NCBI RefSeq assembly: GCF_002607735.1
Contig: NZ_NBVR01000018.1
Span: 186,001-250,000 of the forward strand
Source: Proteus alimentorum
GTDB taxonomy: Bacteria; Pseudomonadota; Gammaproteobacteria; Enterobacterales; Enterobacteriaceae
Direction of reading: 5' to 3'
DNA length: 64,000 nt
Shown: piece after piece, positions 8,151 to 20,059 of the stretch
Numbering within the stretch: the stretch's first letter is position 1
Layout: each line of letters starts with the position of its first letter
Notes under the pieces: generated by a model
The model's database searches: none
Told to the model about the DNA's origin: nothing
The model's input: the letters and a program-made list of their open reading frames with translations, nothing else
Position numbers and translations under genes: made by a program

Positions 8151-10076
8151 ATGGGTAAAATTATTGGTATTGACCTGGGTACAACTAACTCTTGTGTTGC
8201 TGTAATGGATGGCAAAACTGCCCGGGTTATTGAAAACGCAGAAGGCGATCGTACTACTCCTTCAATCGTTGCTTATGCACAAGATGGTGAAATCTTAGTT
8301 GGTCAACCTGCAAAACGTCAGGCTGTGACTAATCCACAAAATACTTTATTTGCTATCAAACGTTTAATTGGTCGTCGTTTTGAGGATGCGGAAGTTCAGC
8401 GTGACGTTGCTATCATGCCTTACAAAATTGTAAAAGCAGATAACGGCGATGCTTGGATTGAAGCGCGTAACGAAAAAATGGCTCCACCACAAGTTTCTGC
8501 TGAAGTCCTGAAAAAAATGAAGAAAACAGCAGAAGACTATTTAGGCGAAGCAGTTACTGAAGCTGTTATTACTGTTCCTGCTTACTTTAACGATGCTCAA
8601 CGTCAAGCAACTAAAGATGCGGGTCGTATCGCAGGTCTTGAAGTTAAACGTATTATTAACGAACCAACAGCGGCTGCTCTGGCTTACGGCTTAGATCGTG
8701 AAGTGGGTAACCGTACTATCGCAGTTTATGACTTAGGTGGTGGTACATTCGATATCTCTATCATCGAAATTGATGAAGTTGATGGCGAAAAAACTTATGA
8801 AGTTCTATCAACCAATGGTGATACTCACTTAGGTGGTGAAGACTTCGATAGCCGTTTAATTAACTATTTAGTTGATGAATTTAAGAAAGAACAAGGCATT
8901 GATCTGCGTAACGATCCATTAGCAATGCAACGTCTGAAAGAAGCAGCAGAAAAAGCGAAAATCGAATTATCTTCTGCACAACAAACAGATGTTAACTTGC
9001 CATACGTTACAGCAGATGCGACTGGCCCTAAACACTTAAATATCAAAGTAACTCGTGCAAAACTGGAATCTTTAGTTGAAGATTTAGTTAAACGTTCAAT
9101 GGAACCAGTACGTGTTGCATTAGAAGATGCAGGCCTGAAAGTTAGCGAAGTTAACGACGTTATTCTGGTTGGTGGTCAAACTCGTATGCCAATGGTTCAA
9201 AAAACCGTTGCTGATTTCTTTGGTAAAGAGCCACGTAAAGACGTTAACCCAGATGAAGCTGTTGCAATGGGTGCGGCTGTGCAAGGTGGTGTGTTAGCGG
9301 GTGATGTTAAAGACGTTCTGTTACTTGACGTAACACCACTGTCTTTAGGTATCGAAACAATGGGTGGTGTAATGACATCCCTGATTGCAAAAAATACCAC
9401 AATCCCAACTAAACATAGCCAAGTGTTCTCTACTGCAGAAGATAACCAATCTGCTGTAACTATTCACGTATTACAAGGTGAACGTAAACGTGCAAGTGAC
9501 AATAAATCACTGGGTCAGTTTAACTTAGACGGTATCCAAGCTGCGCCACGCGGTATGCCACAAATCGAAGTGACTTTTGATATCGATGCTGATGGTATCT
9601 TGCATGTATCAGCGAAAGATAAAAACAGTGGTCGTGAGCAAAACATCACAATCAAAGCATCTTCTGGTTTAAATGAAGATGAAATCCAAAAAATGGTTCG
9701 TGATGCAGAAGCAAACGCAGAAGCTGACCGTAAGTTTGAAGAATTAGTACAAACTCGTAACCAAGCTGACCAATTAGTTCACGGCACACGTAAACAAATT
9801 GAAGAAGCGGGTGATAAATTACCAGCGAATGATAAAGAAGCTATCGAGAAAGCGGTAAGCGAGTTAGAAATTGCTTCTAAAGGCGAAGATAAAGACGCTA
9901 TTGAAGCTAAAATTAAAGCATTAGTTGAAGCTTCTGAGAAACTGCTAGAAATCGCACAACAACAAGCTCAAGCAGGCGCAGCAGGTAATGCCGCGGGTGC
10001 TGATGCAAGTGCGAAGAAAGATGACGATGTTGTCGATGCAGAATTTGAAGAAGTTGACGGCAAAGACAAGAAATAA
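8151..10076 (+). CDS. dnaK: Molecular chaperone DnaK (Hsp70)
   Basis: 641 residues. The N-terminal ATPase domain starts with [18 protein letters not shown], and further nucleotide-binding signatures ([21 protein letters not shown]) are present. The substrate-binding domain follows the [14 protein letters not shown] linker region, and the protein ends in the acidic EEV-type tail typical of cytosolic DnaK. It refolds and holds unfolded client proteins together with DnaJ and GrpE and controls sigma32 stability. Two heat-shock promoters lie upstream and dnaJ follows after 105 bases. A good AGG-type ribosome-binding site (TTGGAGG) precedes the ATG. Confidence 0.98.
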   Translation: MGKIIGIDLGTTNSCVAVMDGKTARVIENAEGDRTTPSIVAYAQDGEILVGQPAKRQAVTNPQNTLFAIKRLIGRRFEDAEVQRDVAIMPYKIVKADNGDAWIEARNEKMAPPQVSAEVLKKMKKTAEDYLGEAVTEAVITVPAYFNDAQRQATKDAGRIAGLEVKRIINEPTAAALAYGLDREVGNRTIAVYDLGGGTFDISIIEIDEVDGEKTYEVLSTNGDTHLGGEDFDSRLINYLVDEFKKEQGIDLRNDPLAMQRLKEAAEKAKIELSSAQQTDVNLPYVTADATGPKHLNIKVTRAKLESLVEDLVKRSMEPVRVALEDAGLKVSEVNDVILVGGQTRMPMVQKTVADFFGKEPRKDVNPDEAVAMGAAVQGGVLAGDVKDVLLLDVTPLSLGIETMGGVMTSLIAKNTTIPTKHSQVFSTAEDNQSAVTIHVLQGERKRASDNKSLGQFNLDGIQAAPRGMPQIEVTFDIDADGILHVSAKDKNSGREQNITIKASSGLNEDEIQKMVRDAEANAEADRKFEELVQTRNQADQLVHGTRKQIEEAGDKLPANDKEAIEKAVSELEIASKGEDKDAIEAKIKALVEASEKLLEIAQQQAQAGAAGNAAGADASAKKDDDVVDAEFEEVDGKDKK

Positions 10077-10126
10077 TGCCCTTAACGGGCCGCGGTAACT
10101 CACCTGTGAATAGTTACTGATACCGA

Positions 10127-10158
10127 ACACGGGCGTCGAGGAAACTCAACGCCCGTGT
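10127..10158 (+). promoter_or_regulatory. Stable hairpin in the dnaK-dnaJ spacer
   Basis: Perfect 10-bp stem ACACGGGCGT / ACGCCCGTGT (10127-10136, 10149-10158) with a 12-base loop and no U-tract, so it is more likely an mRNA stabilising or processing element, or partial attenuator, than a full terminator. The E. coli dnaK-dnaJ spacer is also structured and a small RNA has been reported there. Confidence 0.6.
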
Positions 10159-10181
10159 GCTTATGTCAAGGGTAATCTAGA

Positions 10182-11321
10182 ATGGCGAAAAGAGATTTTT
10201 ACGAAGTACTCGGTTTAAGCAAAAGCGCCGACGAAAAAGAAATTAAACGCGCATATAAGCGTTTAGCAATGAAATATCACCCAGACCGAAATCAAGGTGA
10301 TAAAGAGTCAGAAGCAAAATTCAAAGAAATCAAAGAAGCCTATGAGATTTTAAGTGATGCTCAAAAACGTGCTGCTTATGATCAATATGGTCATGCTGCA
10401 TTTGAACAAGGTGGATTTGGTGGTCAAGGTGGCGGCGGCTTCGGCGGTGGTGCTGACTTTGGTGATATCTTTGGTGATGTGTTTGGTGATATTTTTGGTG
10501 GTGGTCGCCGTCAACAACGCGCAGCACGTGGTTCTGACTTACAATACAACATGGATCTAACGCTTGAAGAAGCGGTTCGGGGTGTTGCGAAAGAAATTCG
10601 TATACCGACACTAGAAACATGTGACAAATGCCATGGTAGCGGTGCTAAAGAAGGCACATCAGCAGAAACATGTTCTACTTGTCATGGCGCTGGTCAGGTT
10701 CATTTACGTCAAGGTTTCTTCACTGTACAGCAAGCATGTCCAACTTGTCATGGTCGCGGTAAAGTGATTAAAGAGCCTTGCTCTAAATGTCATGGTGATG
10801 GTCGTGTTGAACGCGCTAAAACGCTGTCTGTCAAAATTCCAGCCGGTGTTGATACAGGTGACCGTATTCGCTTAAGTGGTGAAGGTGAAGCCGGTGAAAA
10901 CGGCGCACCAGCAGGCGATTTATACGTACAGGTTCATGTTCGCCAACACCATATTTTTGAACGTGATGGCAATAACCTTTACTGTGAAGTTCCTATTAAC
11001 TTCGCCATTGCTGCTTTAGGTGGCGAGATTGAAGTTCCAACACTTGATGGCCGTGTGAAACTTAAAATTCCAGCAGAAACACAAACTGGCAAAATGTTCC
11101 GCATGAAAGGCAAAGGTGTTAAATCAGTACGTAGTAGTAGTATTGGTGATTTAATGTGTCGCGTTGTGGTTGAAACCCCTGTTAAACTCAACGAGAAACA
11201 AAAAGAGTTAATGCAACAACTGGGTGAATCATTCGGTGGCAAGAGTGGTGAGAAAAATACCCCTCGTTCTAAAAGCTTCTTAGATGGTGTGAAAAAATTC
11301 TTTGATGATTTAACCAAATAA
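10182..11321 (+). CDS. dnaJ: Co-chaperone DnaJ (Hsp40)
   Basis: 379 residues in the type I Hsp40 order. The J domain (1-70) contains His33-Pro34-Asp35, which stimulates DnaK ATPase. A Gly/Phe-rich linker (~75-115) follows, then the zinc domain with four CxxCxGxG motifs ([32 protein letters not shown]) and a C-terminal client-binding/dimer region. It presents unfolded clients to DnaK in the cytosol. It is cotranscribed with dnaK, separated by a hairpin-bearing spacer, and ends in a strong terminator. Confidence 0.98.
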   Translation: MAKRDFYEVLGLSKSADEKEIKRAYKRLAMKYHPDRNQGDKESEAKFKEIKEAYEILSDAQKRAAYDQYGHAAFEQGGFGGQGGGGFGGGADFGDIFGDVFGDIFGGGRRQQRAARGSDLQYNMDLTLEEAVRGVAKEIRIPTLETCDKCHGSGAKEGTSAETCSTCHGAGQVHLRQGFFTVQQACPTCHGRGKVIKEPCSKCHGDGRVERAKTLSVKIPAGVDTGDRIRLSGEGEAGENGAPAGDLYVQVHVRQHHIFERDGNNLYCEVPINFAIAALGGEIEVPTLDGRVKLKIPAETQTGKMFRMKGKGVKSVRSSSIGDLMCRVVVETPVKLNEKQKELMQQLGESFGGKSGEKNTPRSKSFLDGVKKFFDDLTK

Positions 11322-11338
11322 TTTTTCTTATCACCTTC

Positions 11339-11380
11339 AAAAAGGTCTGATGATAAATTCTGTCATTAGGCCTTTTTATT
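11339..11380 (+). terminator. Rho-independent terminator of dnaJ
   Basis: A long stem beginning AAAAAGG at 11339 pairs with CCTTTTT ending at 11377, continued inward by TCTGATGA / TGTCATTAGG with G-U pairs. A T-run follows. It also lies at the 3' end of the convergent transporter gene. Confidence 0.75.
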
Positions 11381-11396
11381 TGAATGAGGTTTAATG

Positions 11397-12242
11397 TTAT
11401 CCCATCTTGATAGCAACAATACCCGCTAAAATGACTAAACACGCCAATAACTGTTTACGGTTAAATTGCTCTTTTAACAGATAGACAGATAAGATCATGG
11501 CAAATAACACGCTAGTTTCTCTTAAAGCCGCGACAAGTACGATTGAAGCATGGCTCATCGCCCATATCACAATACCATAGCTTACCAACTGCATGATCCC
11601 ACCTAAAAATGCGGGTTTCCAATAATCCTTTATCTTGGTTTTTAAATGTTGCCGATAGCGAAGCCAAGCAAGTAAATACATCGTGATGCCATTTAAAAAG
11701 AAGAGCCACAAAATATAAGCAAACGGCGTTTCACCTACACGAGAGCCATTACCATCAGATAGGGTATAACTTGCGGTAAATAATGCGGTAAGCAGCGCAA
11801 AAAAGAGTGCATCTTTACGTAAATTAAACGCTGCTATTTTCCGACTGCGTGAGATAAGGATAATACCCAAAATGATAAATAAAATACCGAGTAATCCCGC
11901 TATTGGCAGTGTTTCATGGAAGAGAAAAAAACCAAGAAAAGCCGTCATTAATGGCGCACTGCCACGAGAGATAGGGTAGACCTGATTAAAATCAGCTAAG
12001 GTATAACAACGACTTAAGGAGAGTGTGTAACCAACATGAAATAAAACAGAAAGGGCAAGCCATTTCCATGCACCAACATCAGGGAGCCCAACCCAAAACA
12101 GGGCGGGTAGTGTTACGACACCAGAAAAAAAAGTCAGTAATGAGATCCCTAAAAATCGATCACTGCCTACTTTTACTAATGCATTCCAGCATGCATGAAA
12201 GATCGCAGCAAATAAAACGGCAATAAAAACAGTAATCGACAT
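11397..12242 (-). CDS. EamA/DMT-family inner-membrane transporter
   Basis: 281 residues, almost entirely hydrophobic, with about ten predicted membrane segments in two EamA halves. The first half carries FHACWNALVK and YPISRGSAPLMTAFLG, a motif region typical of drug/metabolite transporters. Substrate cannot be read from the sequence; family members export amino acids, metabolites or drugs. It is a single minus-strand gene between dnaJ and nhaA, a position occupied by other genes in E. coli, so it is probably a lineage-specific insertion. ATG start at 12242. Confidence 0.82.
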   Translation of the reverse strand: MSITVFIAVLFAAIFHACWNALVKVGSDRFLGISLLTFFSGVVTLPALFWVGLPDVGAWKWLALSVLFHVGYTLSLSRCYTLADFNQVYPISRGSAPLMTAFLGFFLFHETLPIAGLLGILFIILGIILISRSRKIAAFNLRKDALFFALLTALFTASYTLSDGNGSRVGETPFAYILWLFFLNGITMYLLAWLRYRQHLKTKIKDYWKPAFLGGIMQLVSYGIVIWAMSHASIVLVAALRETSVLFAMILSVYLLKEQFNRKQLLACLVILAGIVAIKMG

Positions 12243-12681
12243 ATTGATATAAACCTTAATGCGGAAAGGGTATTTTTATCAAACAATAGCACAATAGCGA
12301 AACAGTAAATACGCCACTATTTCTTTTTATCCTCTGGGATGGTTTAAAAGGTGAGGAATAAAGACCCTCTTTTCAGTAACGGAAATTGATATTTTTGATC
12401 TATTTTATCAATTGGTGTTGCTTGTCAAACAATATGCTTATTTTTACTTAATTATGAAAAATAACATTAGTATTCAATATGTTATTTTTATAATTATTAA
12501 TTATTATTGTTTCTTTTATTATTGAAAGATCATGTTGATAAATTGATACGATTCATCTTGTTTTTCTTGATATTTCTTACTCAATTCGAATAATACGAGT
12601 TATTATCCATAAATAATCTGTTTTTTGCGAATTCATGATTAGCATATTATTAATAAGATTAGTGATTTTGAGGTTAATATT
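12243..12681. other. Transporter-nhaA divergent intergenic region
   Basis: About 440 very AT-rich bases carrying the promoters of both flanking genes. In E. coli nhaA is activated by NhaR binding upstream; I cannot assign the operator by eye. No RNA gene or credible small ORF seen. Confidence 0.5.
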
Positions 12682-13860
12682 ATGACGGCAATTATTAGAC
12701 AATTTTTGAGATTAGAGGCATCAGGCGGTATTCTTCTGATTATTGCTGCTATTATCGCATTGATTATGGCGAATACACCTCTAAGTGCTTTGTATAATGA
12801 GTTTTTATCTATTCCTATTATGATCAAATTCGGCGCGTTCGAACTTGATAAGCCATTATTACTTTGGGTAAATGATGCCTTAATGGCGATCTTTTTTTTA
12901 GTTGTAGGATTAGAAGTTAAACGTGAATTAAAAGAAGGCTCTTTGGCTCAGCGCGATAGAGCCATTTTCCCAGCGATAGCCGCAGTGGGTGGTATGTTAG
13001 CACCTGCATTGATTTATTTGATGTTTAATCATGCGGACGCAGTTGGGCAGCAAGGTTGGGCAATTCCAGCTGCAACAGACATTGCTTTTGCGCTAGGTGT
13101 TATGGCGTTACTGGGCAAGCGCGTTCCGGTTGAGTTAAAAGTTTTCTTATTAGCATTGGCTATTATTGATGACTTAGGTGTCATCGTCATTATTGCGCTC
13201 TTTTATTCAAAGAGTATTGCACTCATGCCTCTCGCTTTAGCTGGGTTTATAGTGATTGCTTTGGGCATAATGAACTGGCGTAAAGTGGGTAATACGGCAG
13301 CTTATTTAATTCTTGGATTTATCTTGTGGGTGTGTATTTTAAAATCAGGTATTCATGCAACGATTGCAGGTGTGATTGTTGGATTCCTTATCCCATTAAG
13401 AAATAAAGAAGGTGATTCTCCTTCTGAGGAATTAGAGCATGTGCTACACCCTTGGGTTGCCTATTTTATTTTACCGCTGTTTGCATTTAGTAACGCAGGG
13501 GTTTCTTTAAATGGTGTAACGCTTGATGGTATGTTATCTGCTTTACCGTTAGGTATCGCGTTAGGTCTATTTTTAGGTAAGCCGATTGGAATTTTCCTCT
13601 TTAGTTGGATTTCGGTAAAACTAGGCATTGCAAAATTACCAGATGCGATTAACCTTAAACAAATATTTGCAGTGTCTGTGCTATGTGGTATCGGTTTTAC
13701 TATGTCTATCTTTATTGCAGGATTAGCATTTGATGGCGCGGATGAGGCTTATAATACCTACGCTAAGCTTGGTATTTTAGTCGGCTCAACAGTAGCCGCT
13801 ATTGTTGGATATTTGTTGCTTCGTTCTGTTTTGCCGAAGTTAAAAACGAAGTCAATATAG
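12682..13860 (+). CDS. nhaA: Na+/H+ antiporter NhaA
   Basis: 392 residues (E. coli 388) with about twelve membrane segments. The ion-binding acidic residues Asp133 (ATDIAFALG), Asp163 and Asp164 (AIIDDLG) fall at the same positions as in E. coli NhaA. It exchanges two protons for one sodium ion across the inner membrane and is needed for sodium and alkaline-pH tolerance, a relevant trait for a ureolytic organism if this is Proteus. nhaR follows after a terminator-like hairpin, as in E. coli. Confidence 0.97.
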   Translation: MTAIIRQFLRLEASGGILLIIAAIIALIMANTPLSALYNEFLSIPIMIKFGAFELDKPLLLWVNDALMAIFFLVVGLEVKRELKEGSLAQRDRAIFPAIAAVGGMLAPALIYLMFNHADAVGQQGWAIPAATDIAFALGVMALLGKRVPVELKVFLLALAIIDDLGVIVIIALFYSKSIALMPLALAGFIVIALGIMNWRKVGNTAAYLILGFILWVCILKSGIHATIAGVIVGFLIPLRNKEGDSPSEELEHVLHPWVAYFILPLFAFSNAGVSLNGVTLDGMLSALPLGIALGLFLGKPIGIFLFSWISVKLGIAKLPDAINLKQIFAVSVLCGIGFTMSIFIAGLAFDGADEAYNTYAKLGILVGSTVAAIVGYLLLRSVLPKLKTKSI

Positions 13861-13919
13861 GGGAGTTTATTACGGATTTGAATTTCTCAACACAATAAAT
13901 ACCGAGCTATATATTTAAA

Positions 13920-13957
13920 CCTACGGTGCAATACAGTGTATTGTGCCGTAGGTGTTT
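13920..13957 (+). terminator. Terminator between nhaA and nhaR
   Basis: A 15-bp stem with two G-U pairs (13920-13934 and 13938-13952: CCTACGGTGCAATAC facing GTATTGTGCCGTAGG) is followed by TGTTTTTAT. nhaR is therefore probably transcribed partly from its own promoter. Confidence 0.75.
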
Positions 13958-14050
13958 TTATGAGGATTGGATGCAAGGAAAGCCAATCGCAAACTAATGC
14001 GTTATTACATAGTCTGTGTTTGAAGCACAGAAGTTGAAAGGAAGATAACT

Positions 14051-14971
14051 ATGCGGGTGTCACATCTCAATTTTAACCATCTTTATTATTTTTGGCATGT
14101 GTGTAAAGAAGGCTCTGTTGTGGGTGCAGCGCAAGCGCTGTATCTGACACCTCAGACAATTACAGGGCAAATTAAAGCATTAGAAGAAAGATTAGGTGGC
14201 AAGTTATTTAAACGCCAAGGAAGAGGATTAGTGCCTTCTGAATTGGGTCAGCTCATTTTTCGTTATGCTGATAAAATGTTTATGCTCAGCCAAGAAATGC
14301 TGGATATCGTCAACTACAGTCGTGAATCTAATTTACTGTTTGATGTCGGTGTTGCGGATGCGTTATCAAAGCAATTAGTCAGTCGCATACTAGAAACGGC
14401 TGTCATTGATAATGAGCAAATCCACCTGCGTTGTTTTGAATCTACTCATGAATTATTACTAGAGCAATTAAGTCAGCATAAGCTGGATATGATCCTATCA
14501 GATTGCCCAGTGGATTCGTCACAACAAGAAGGTCTGTTCTCTGTAAAACTTGGCGAATGTAATATGAGCTTTTTTTGCAGTCATCCTCTTCCAGAAAAAC
14601 CGTTTCCTGAATGTTTAGAAGAGCGAAAACTCCTTATTCCTGGTCGTCGATATATGTTAGGCCGCCATTTATTAACATGGATCCGTAATAAAAATCTTCA
14701 AGTGGAAATACTGGGTGAGTTTGATGATGCGGCATTAATGAAAGCATTTGGCTTAAATTATAATGCTATCTTTGTCGCGCCTTCACTGTATACCGATGAA
14801 ACTTTTGCGCATAGTAATATCGAAGAGATTGGGATGCTTGATACGGTAAAAGAAGAGTACTACGCAATTTTTGCAGAGAGAATGATCCAACATCCTGCGG
14901 TTCAACGTGTTTGTAATACTGATTTTTCAGAACTCTTTAATGGAGATAAAAAGAGTGTTGTAGACCCATAA
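14051..14971 (+). CDS. nhaR: LysR-family transcriptional activator NhaR
   Basis: 306 residues (E. coli NhaR 301). The N-terminal winged helix-turn-helix (about residues 8-65, with [20 protein letters not shown] and [20 protein letters not shown] segments) is followed by a LysR substrate-binding domain. NhaR senses sodium and activates nhaA and, in E. coli, osmC and pgaABCD. It lies directly downstream of nhaA on the same strand. GAAAGGAAG upstream of the ATG is a good ribosome-binding site. Confidence 0.95.
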   Translation: MRVSHLNFNHLYYFWHVCKEGSVVGAAQALYLTPQTITGQIKALEERLGGKLFKRQGRGLVPSELGQLIFRYADKMFMLSQEMLDIVNYSRESNLLFDVGVADALSKQLVSRILETAVIDNEQIHLRCFESTHELLLEQLSQHKLDMILSDCPVDSSQQEGLFSVKLGECNMSFFCSHPLPEKPFPECLEERKLLIPGRRYMLGRHLLTWIRNKNLQVEILGEFDDAALMKAFGLNYNAIFVAPSLYTDETFAHSNIEEIGMLDTVKEEYYAIFAERMIQHPAVQRVCNTDFSELFNGDKKSVVDP

Positions 14972-15000
14972 ATAGATTGTGATTAAAAAGTAGAAAACAA

Positions 15001-15025
15001 AAAAACCGGCATAAGCCGGTTTTTT
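15001..15025. terminator. Bidirectional terminator between nhaR and rpsT
   Basis: AAAAACCGGC (15001-15010) and GCCGGTTTTT (15015-15024) with an ATAA loop. Perfect symmetric A/T-flanked hairpin between convergent genes. Confidence 0.9.
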
Positions 15026-15044
15026 ATAACACAAGAAAACAATA

Positions 15045-15305
15045 TTACATTGCTTTGATTTGTGCTTGCAGATTAGCTTTATGACGTGCAGCTTTATTCT
15101 TGTGAATTAAGCCTTTAGTTGCCTGACGGTCAACAATTGGTTGCATGTCATTAAATGCTTTTTGTGCTGCTTCTTTATCACCTGAAGCAACTGCTGCGTA
15201 TACTTTTTTAATGTAAGTACGCATCATAGAACGACGGCTTGCGTTGTGCTGACGACGCTTTTCAGACTGAACCGCACGTTTCTTAGCTGATTTGATATTA
15301 GCCAA
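15045..15305 (-). CDS. rpsT: 30S ribosomal protein S20
   Basis: 86 residues (E. coli 87), very basic, beginning [20 protein letters not shown] and rich in Lys, Arg and Ala throughout. S20 binds 16S rRNA helices early in 30S assembly. It is divergently transcribed from ribF exactly as in E. coli. A canonical TTGACA promoter lies upstream. Confidence 0.97.
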   Translation of the reverse strand: MANIKSAKKRAVQSEKRRQHNASRRSMMRTYIKKVYAAVASGDKEAAQKAFNDMQPIVDRQATKGLIHKNKAARHKANLQAQIKAM

Positions 15306-15354
15306 GTTCCAACTCCCAAATATATTCTAGCGAGGACAAATACAAAGGTGAAGG

Positions 15355-15383
15355 AATATGCCTTTTCAACCTAAGTTTGTCAA
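15355..15383 (-). promoter_or_regulatory. Sigma70 promoter of rpsT
   Basis: On the minus strand, TTGACA (15383-15378), 17-base spacer, CATATT (15360-15355), about 50 bases upstream of the rpsT ATG. Perfect -35 and spacing. Confidence 0.7.
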
Positions 15384-15678
15384 TGGATTTATACAAAATT
15401 AGCGTCGTTGTACGCGACACTTGTTTCGTTGTGATGGCGCAAGATTTTATCAGTTAAGACGGGTAGAATACAGTCTTTTGAGTGAAAAAATCATCAAAAT
15501 CGTGTATATGAGTAATAAATAATAGATTCTAATAGGATCTATGCTTGATTTTATGCGATTTTATAACCAAGAAGTGAGTGATAGTCCATTTTTTGTTTGA
15601 TGTGAGCAATCAAATTTAAGAATAACAGTGAATCGACTAGTCGAGATATTACTCATCAATAAACATTGATATATTGGG

Positions 15679-15707
15679 TTACTCTCAAGCCTTTGACAAG
15701 GTATAAT
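15679..15707 (+). promoter_or_regulatory. Candidate promoter of the ribF-ileS operon
   Basis: Perfect -10 TATAAT (15702-15707) with a weak TTACTC (15679-15684) at 17 bases. About 30 bases before the ribF ATG. Confidence 0.45.
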
Positions 15708-15736
15708 CCAATAATTTCCACGGTATTGAGCCAGTT

Positions 15737-16678
15737 ATGGAGCTAATTCGCGGTATACAAAATATTAGAGCGCTACATCATGGTTGCGTTCTGACAATTG
15801 GGAATTTTGATGGTGTCCATAGAGGCCATCAGGCATTATTGAAACACTTGAAGCAAGAAGCGTCACAGCGAGGATTACCTACGGTTGTGATGACATTTGA
15901 GCCTCAGCCACTTGAGTTCTTTTTACCAGAAAAGGCACCAGCACGTCTGACTCGTTTACGAGACAAGATTAAATATTTAGCTGAATGTGGTATTGATTAC
16001 CTTTTGTGTGTCAAATTTGATAAACAATTTGCGGCGCAAACCCCAGAAGAATTTGTTTCATCACTATTGGTGAATAAGTTAGGGGTGAAGTTTCTTGCTA
16101 TTGGCGACGATTTTCGTTTTGGCAAAAACCGTGAAGGTGATTTTCACTTTTTACAACAAGCCGGTGCAAGATATGGATTTGAAGTCGCTAATACCGAAAG
16201 TTATTGCGATAAAGGATTGCGTATCAGTAGCACTGCGGTACGAGAAGCGTTACTCAATGATGATTTAGTCCTTGCTGAATCACTACTAGGACACCCTTAC
16301 AGCGTTTGTGGGCGTGTTGTTCATGGTAATGAATTGGGTAGAACCATTGGTTTTCCGACAGCCAATATTCCTATGAAACGCTTAGTTGCACCTGTTAAAG
16401 GCGTTTATGCTGTTGATGTCTATTTATCAGATAATCAATCACCTTTACCCGGTGTGGCAAATATCGGAAGTCGTCCTACTGTAAAAGGAAAGGGCGTACA
16501 ATTAGAAGTTCATTTAATCGACGTTAATATGGATTTATATGGACGTCGTATTGATGTTGTGTTACGAAAGAAATTACGTAATGAACAGCGATTTGCATCA
16601 TTGGATGCATTGAAGCAGCAAATCGCAGATGATGTGGCTACTGCTAGGGATTTTTTATCGCAGCGGTCGGAGTCATAA
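15737..16678 (+). CDS. ribF: Bifunctional riboflavin kinase / FAD synthetase RibF
   Basis: 313 residues, as in E. coli. The N-terminal FMN adenylyltransferase domain shows IGNFDGVHRGH (HRGH at 28-31). The C-terminal riboflavin kinase domain starts around the GRVVHGNELGRTIGFPTAN motif near residue 190. It converts riboflavin to FMN and then FAD in the cytosol. First gene of the ribF-ileS-lspA-fkpB-ispH cluster, conserved with E. coli; ileS follows after 29 bases. Confidence 0.97.
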   Translation: MELIRGIQNIRALHHGCVLTIGNFDGVHRGHQALLKHLKQEASQRGLPTVVMTFEPQPLEFFLPEKAPARLTRLRDKIKYLAECGIDYLLCVKFDKQFAAQTPEEFVSSLLVNKLGVKFLAIGDDFRFGKNREGDFHFLQQAGARYGFEVANTESYCDKGLRISSTAVREALLNDDLVLAESLLGHPYSVCGRVVHGNELGRTIGFPTANIPMKRLVAPVKGVYAVDVYLSDNQSPLPGVANIGSRPTVKGKGVQLEVHLIDVNMDLYGRRIDVVLRKKLRNEQRFASLDALKQQIADDVATARDFLSQRSES

Positions 16679-16707
16679 ACTAGCGGAAAATTGGAACTGA
16701 GAATCGA

Positions 16708-19518
16708 ATGAGTGACTATAAAAATACCCTGAACTTACCAGAAACAGGGTTCCCTATGCGCGGGGATTTAGCAAAGCGCGAGCCAGAGATGTTATCACGT
16801 TGGTACAAAGAAGGTTTGTATCAAGCAATTCGTCAGGCTAAAAGTGGTAAGAAAACATTTATTTTGCACGATGGCCCTCCATACGCCAACGGCAATATTC
16901 ATATTGGTCACTCAGTAAACAAAATTCTCAAAGATATTATTATTAAATCCAAAGGGCTGTCAGGCTTTGATTCTCCGTACATTCCAGGATGGGATTGTCA
17001 CGGATTACCTATCGAACTAAAAGTTGAACAAATCGTAGGTAAACCAGGAGAGAAAATATCTGCAGCGCAATTCCGCGAGGAATGCCGTAAATACGCTTAC
17101 GAGCAAATTGAAGCACAGAAAAAAGATTTTATTCGTTTAGGTGTTCTAGGAGATTGGGAAAAACCTTATCTTACGATGGACTATAAGACAGAAGCGAATA
17201 CTATTCGTGCATTAGCGCGCATTATTGCAAATGGTCACCTGCTAAAAGGGGCTAAACCTGTTCACTGGTGTACAGCATGTGGTTCATCACTGGCAGAAGC
17301 TGAAGTTGAATATTACGATAAAACCTCACCTTCAATTGATGTGCGTTTCACGGCAGTTGATCCAAACGCCGTTGCCGCAAAATTCCATACAGTAACAGAT
17401 AAGCCTATTTCTTTGGTTATCTGGACAACAACACCTTGGACATTACCTGCTAACCGCGCCATCGCATTAAATGCTGAATTTAATTACGCATTAGTCTCTT
17501 TTAACGATGAATGCGTGATTTTAGCCGCTGATCTTGTTGAAGGCGTAATGAAGCGTATTGGCGTAACAAGTTGGGCTGTTTTAGGCGAGTGTAAGGGGGC
17601 AGATTTAGAACTACTGCGCTTTAATCATCCATTTATGGGCTTTGATGTACCTGCAATTTTAGGTGATCACGTTACTTTAGAAGCGGGTACAGGTGCCGTT
17701 CATACTGCACCAGGCCACGGCCCTGATGACTTTGTTATTGGTCAAAAATACGGTTTAGAAGTCGCCAACCCAGTTGGCCCAAATGGTTGTTACTTAGCGG
17801 GTACTTATCCAACATTAGATGGCATTTTTGTTTTTAAAGCGAATGATGTCATTGTTGAACTGCTAAAAGAAAAAGGCGCTCTGTTACATCACGAAGCCAT
17901 GCAACATAGTTACCCATGTTGCTGGAGACATAAAACGCCTGTTATCTTCCGTGCTACACCACAATGGTTTATTGGCATGGATAAAAACGGTTTACGTCAA
18001 CAATCATTAAAAGAGATCAAAGGTGTTAAATGGATCCCTGATTGGGGTCAAGCACGTATTGAATCTATGGTTGAAAACCGCCCTGACTGGTGTATCTCTC
18101 GCCAACGTACTTGGGGAACGCCAATGTCTCTGTTTGTTCACAAAGAGACGCAAGAGCCACATCCTCGTACTTTAGAATTGATGGAAGAAGTGGCAAAACG
18201 TGTTGAAGTGAGCGGCATTCAAGCATGGTGGGATTTAGATATCCGTGAAGTGCTAGGTGATGAAGCTGACGATTACATGAAAACGCCAGATACACTAGAT
18301 GTTTGGTTCGATTCAGGATCAACACACTCAACAGTTGTAGATGCGCGTCCTGAATTCCACGGCAATTCAGCAGATATGTACTTAGAAGGTTCAGACCAAC
18401 ATCGTGGTTGGTTTATGTCTTCACTGATGATCTCGACTGCAATCAAAGGCAAAGCGCCTTACCGTGAAGTTTTAACACACGGTTTTACCGTAGATGGACA
18501 AGGCCGTAAAATGTCTAAATCTATCGGTAACACAGTAAGTCCACAAGATGTGATGGATAAACTGGGTGCTGATATTCTACGTTTATGGGTTGCATCAACC
18601 GATTACACAGGTGAAATCGCCGTATCTGATGAGATCTTAAAACGTTCTGCGGATACTTATCGCCGTATTCGTAATACTGCGCGTTTCTTCTTAGCGAACT
18701 TAAATGGGTTTGATCCTGCAAAACACCAAGTTAAGCCAGAAGATATGGTCACGTTAGATCGCTGGGCAGTAGGTCGTGCGAAAGCAGCACAAGCGGATAT
18801 CCTAAAACATTATGAAAATTATGATTTCCATAATGTTATTCAGCGCCTGATGCAGTTCTGTTCAGTGGAAATGGGTTCTTTCTACTTAGATATCATCAAA
18901 GACAGACAGTACACCGCGAAAAGCGATAGCGTTGCTCGTCGTAGTTGCCAAACAGCGTTATTCCATATCTGTGAAGCATTAGTTCGTTGGATGGCGCCAG
19001 TTATGTCATTCACAGCAGATGAAATCTGGAATGAGTTACCAGGCGAACGTGCAAAATATGTCTTAACGGAAGAATGGTATACCGATTTATTCGGCTTAGA
19101 TGCGTCAGAAACTTTAAATGATGACTACTGGGCTGAATTACTTGCCGTTCGCGGTGAAGTCAACAAAGTATTAGAGCAAGCTCGTACAGATAAACAACTG
19201 CGTGGTTCTTTAGAAGCATCAGTCACACTGTATGCAGATAAAGCGTTAGCAGATAAGTTAAATGCGTTAGGTAACGAACTGCGTTTTGTTTTATTAACTT
19301 CTCAAGCGAAAGTGGCAGATATTAATGACGCACCAGAAACAGCATTAGCTTCTGATATGGCAGGTTTAAAAATCGCCTTTAACAAAGCAGATGGCGAAAA
19401 ATGCCCTCGTTGCTGGCATTATGCGACAGATATCGGTCAAGTAGCGGAACACGCTGAATTATGCGGACGCTGTGTTACTAACGTAGCCGGTAACGGTGAA
19501 GAACGTAAGTTTGCTTAA
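16708..19518 (+). CDS. ileS: Isoleucyl-tRNA synthetase
   Basis: 936 residues (E. coli 938). Class I motifs are HIGH at residues 65-68 and KMSKS at 601-605. The editing (CP1) domain lies between them, with [13 protein letters not shown]-terminal zinc-binding segment carries CPRCWH and CGRC. It charges tRNA-Ile and edits Val-tRNA-Ile. It lies between ribF and lspA; the lspA start is 3 bases past its stop, indicating tight translational linkage. Confidence 0.98.
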   Translation: MSDYKNTLNLPETGFPMRGDLAKREPEMLSRWYKEGLYQAIRQAKSGKKTFILHDGPPYANGNIHIGHSVNKILKDIIIKSKGLSGFDSPYIPGWDCHGLPIELKVEQIVGKPGEKISAAQFREECRKYAYEQIEAQKKDFIRLGVLGDWEKPYLTMDYKTEANTIRALARIIANGHLLKGAKPVHWCTACGSSLAEAEVEYYDKTSPSIDVRFTAVDPNAVAAKFHTVTDKPISLVIWTTTPWTLPANRAIALNAEFNYALVSFNDECVILAADLVEGVMKRIGVTSWAVLGECKGADLELLRFNHPFMGFDVPAILGDHVTLEAGTGAVHTAPGHGPDDFVIGQKYGLEVANPVGPNGCYLAGTYPTLDGIFVFKANDVIVELLKEKGALLHHEAMQHSYPCCWRHKTPVIFRATPQWFIGMDKNGLRQQSLKEIKGVKWIPDWGQARIESMVENRPDWCISRQRTWGTPMSLFVHKETQEPHPRTLELMEEVAKRVEVSGIQAWWDLDIREVLGDEADDYMKTPDTLDVWFDSGSTHSTVVDARPEFHGNSADMYLEGSDQHRGWFMSSLMISTAIKGKAPYREVLTHGFTVDGQGRKMSKSIGNTVSPQDVMDKLGADILRLWVASTDYTGEIAVSDEILKRSADTYRRIRNTARFFLANLNGFDPAKHQVKPEDMVTLDRWAVGRAKAAQADILKHYENYDFHNVIQRLMQFCSVEMGSFYLDIIKDRQYTAKSDSVARRSCQTALFHICEALVRWMAPVMSFTADEIWNELPGERAKYVLTEEWYTDLFGLDASETLNDDYWAELLAVRGEVNKVLEQARTDKQLRGSLEASVTLYADKALADKLNALGNELRFVLLTSQAKVADINDAPETALASDMAGLKIAFNKADGEKCPRCWHYATDIGQVAEHAELCGRCVTNVAGNGEERKFA

Positions 19519-19521
19519 TTA

Positions 19522-20037
19522 ATGAAGAAAACACTTTGCTCTACAGGTTTACGCTGGCTATGGCTAGCCGTCGCCGTAGTGGTGTTGGATTTAGGAACGA
19601 AACAGTATTTCATGCAGACATTTCGTCTGTATGAATCTGTTGCCGTGATGCCTTTTTTCAACTTCACTTACGCCCATAACTATGGTGCTGCCTTTAGCTT
19701 TTTAGCAGATAAAGGAGGATGGCAACGTTGGTTTTTTGCACTGATTGCATTGGCAATCTGCATGACTTTATTAGTGATGATGTATAAAAACAAAGCGAGT
19801 GCCAAACTAAGTAACGTTGCTTATGCGCTAATTATTGGCGGAGCATTGGGTAATCTTTCTGATCGTCTGATCCATGGGTTTGTCATCGATTTTCTTGATG
19901 TTTATGTCGGAGATTGGCACTGGCCTACCTTTAATATTGCTGATATGGGGATTTGTATCGGTGCAGGGCTTATTATTATTGAGAGCTTTTTCCCTGATAA
20001 AAATGTCAGTCCTCAAGATACAAAAAAGCAAAAGTAA
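19522..20037 (+). CDS. lspA: Prolipoprotein signal peptidase II
   Basis: 171 residues with four membrane helices. The catalytic aspartate pair is Asp123 (GFVID) and Asp141 (NIADMG), at the E. coli positions, and the [11 protein letters not shown] motif is intact. It cleaves the signal peptide of diacylglyceryl prolipoproteins in the inner membrane, the step needed for the lipoprotein nuclease and nucleotidase at the far end of this window. It starts 3 bases after ileS. Confidence 0.97.
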   Translation: MKKTLCSTGLRWLWLAVAVVVLDLGTKQYFMQTFRLYESVAVMPFFNFTYAHNYGAAFSFLADKGGWQRWFFALIALAICMTLLVMMYKNKASAKLSNVAYALIIGGALGNLSDRLIHGFVIDFLDVYVGDWHWPTFNIADMGICIGAGLIIIESFFPDKNVSPQDTKKQK

Positions 20038-20059
20038 TCAGACAAGAAGTTAACTAAAA

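Larger units (their letters stand above)
15306..15736. other. Divergent rpsT-ribF intergenic region
   Basis: 431 bases with promoters for both directions (separate entries). Includes a TCGACTAGTCGA palindrome near 15635 of unknown meaning. No RNA gene seen. Confidence 0.5.
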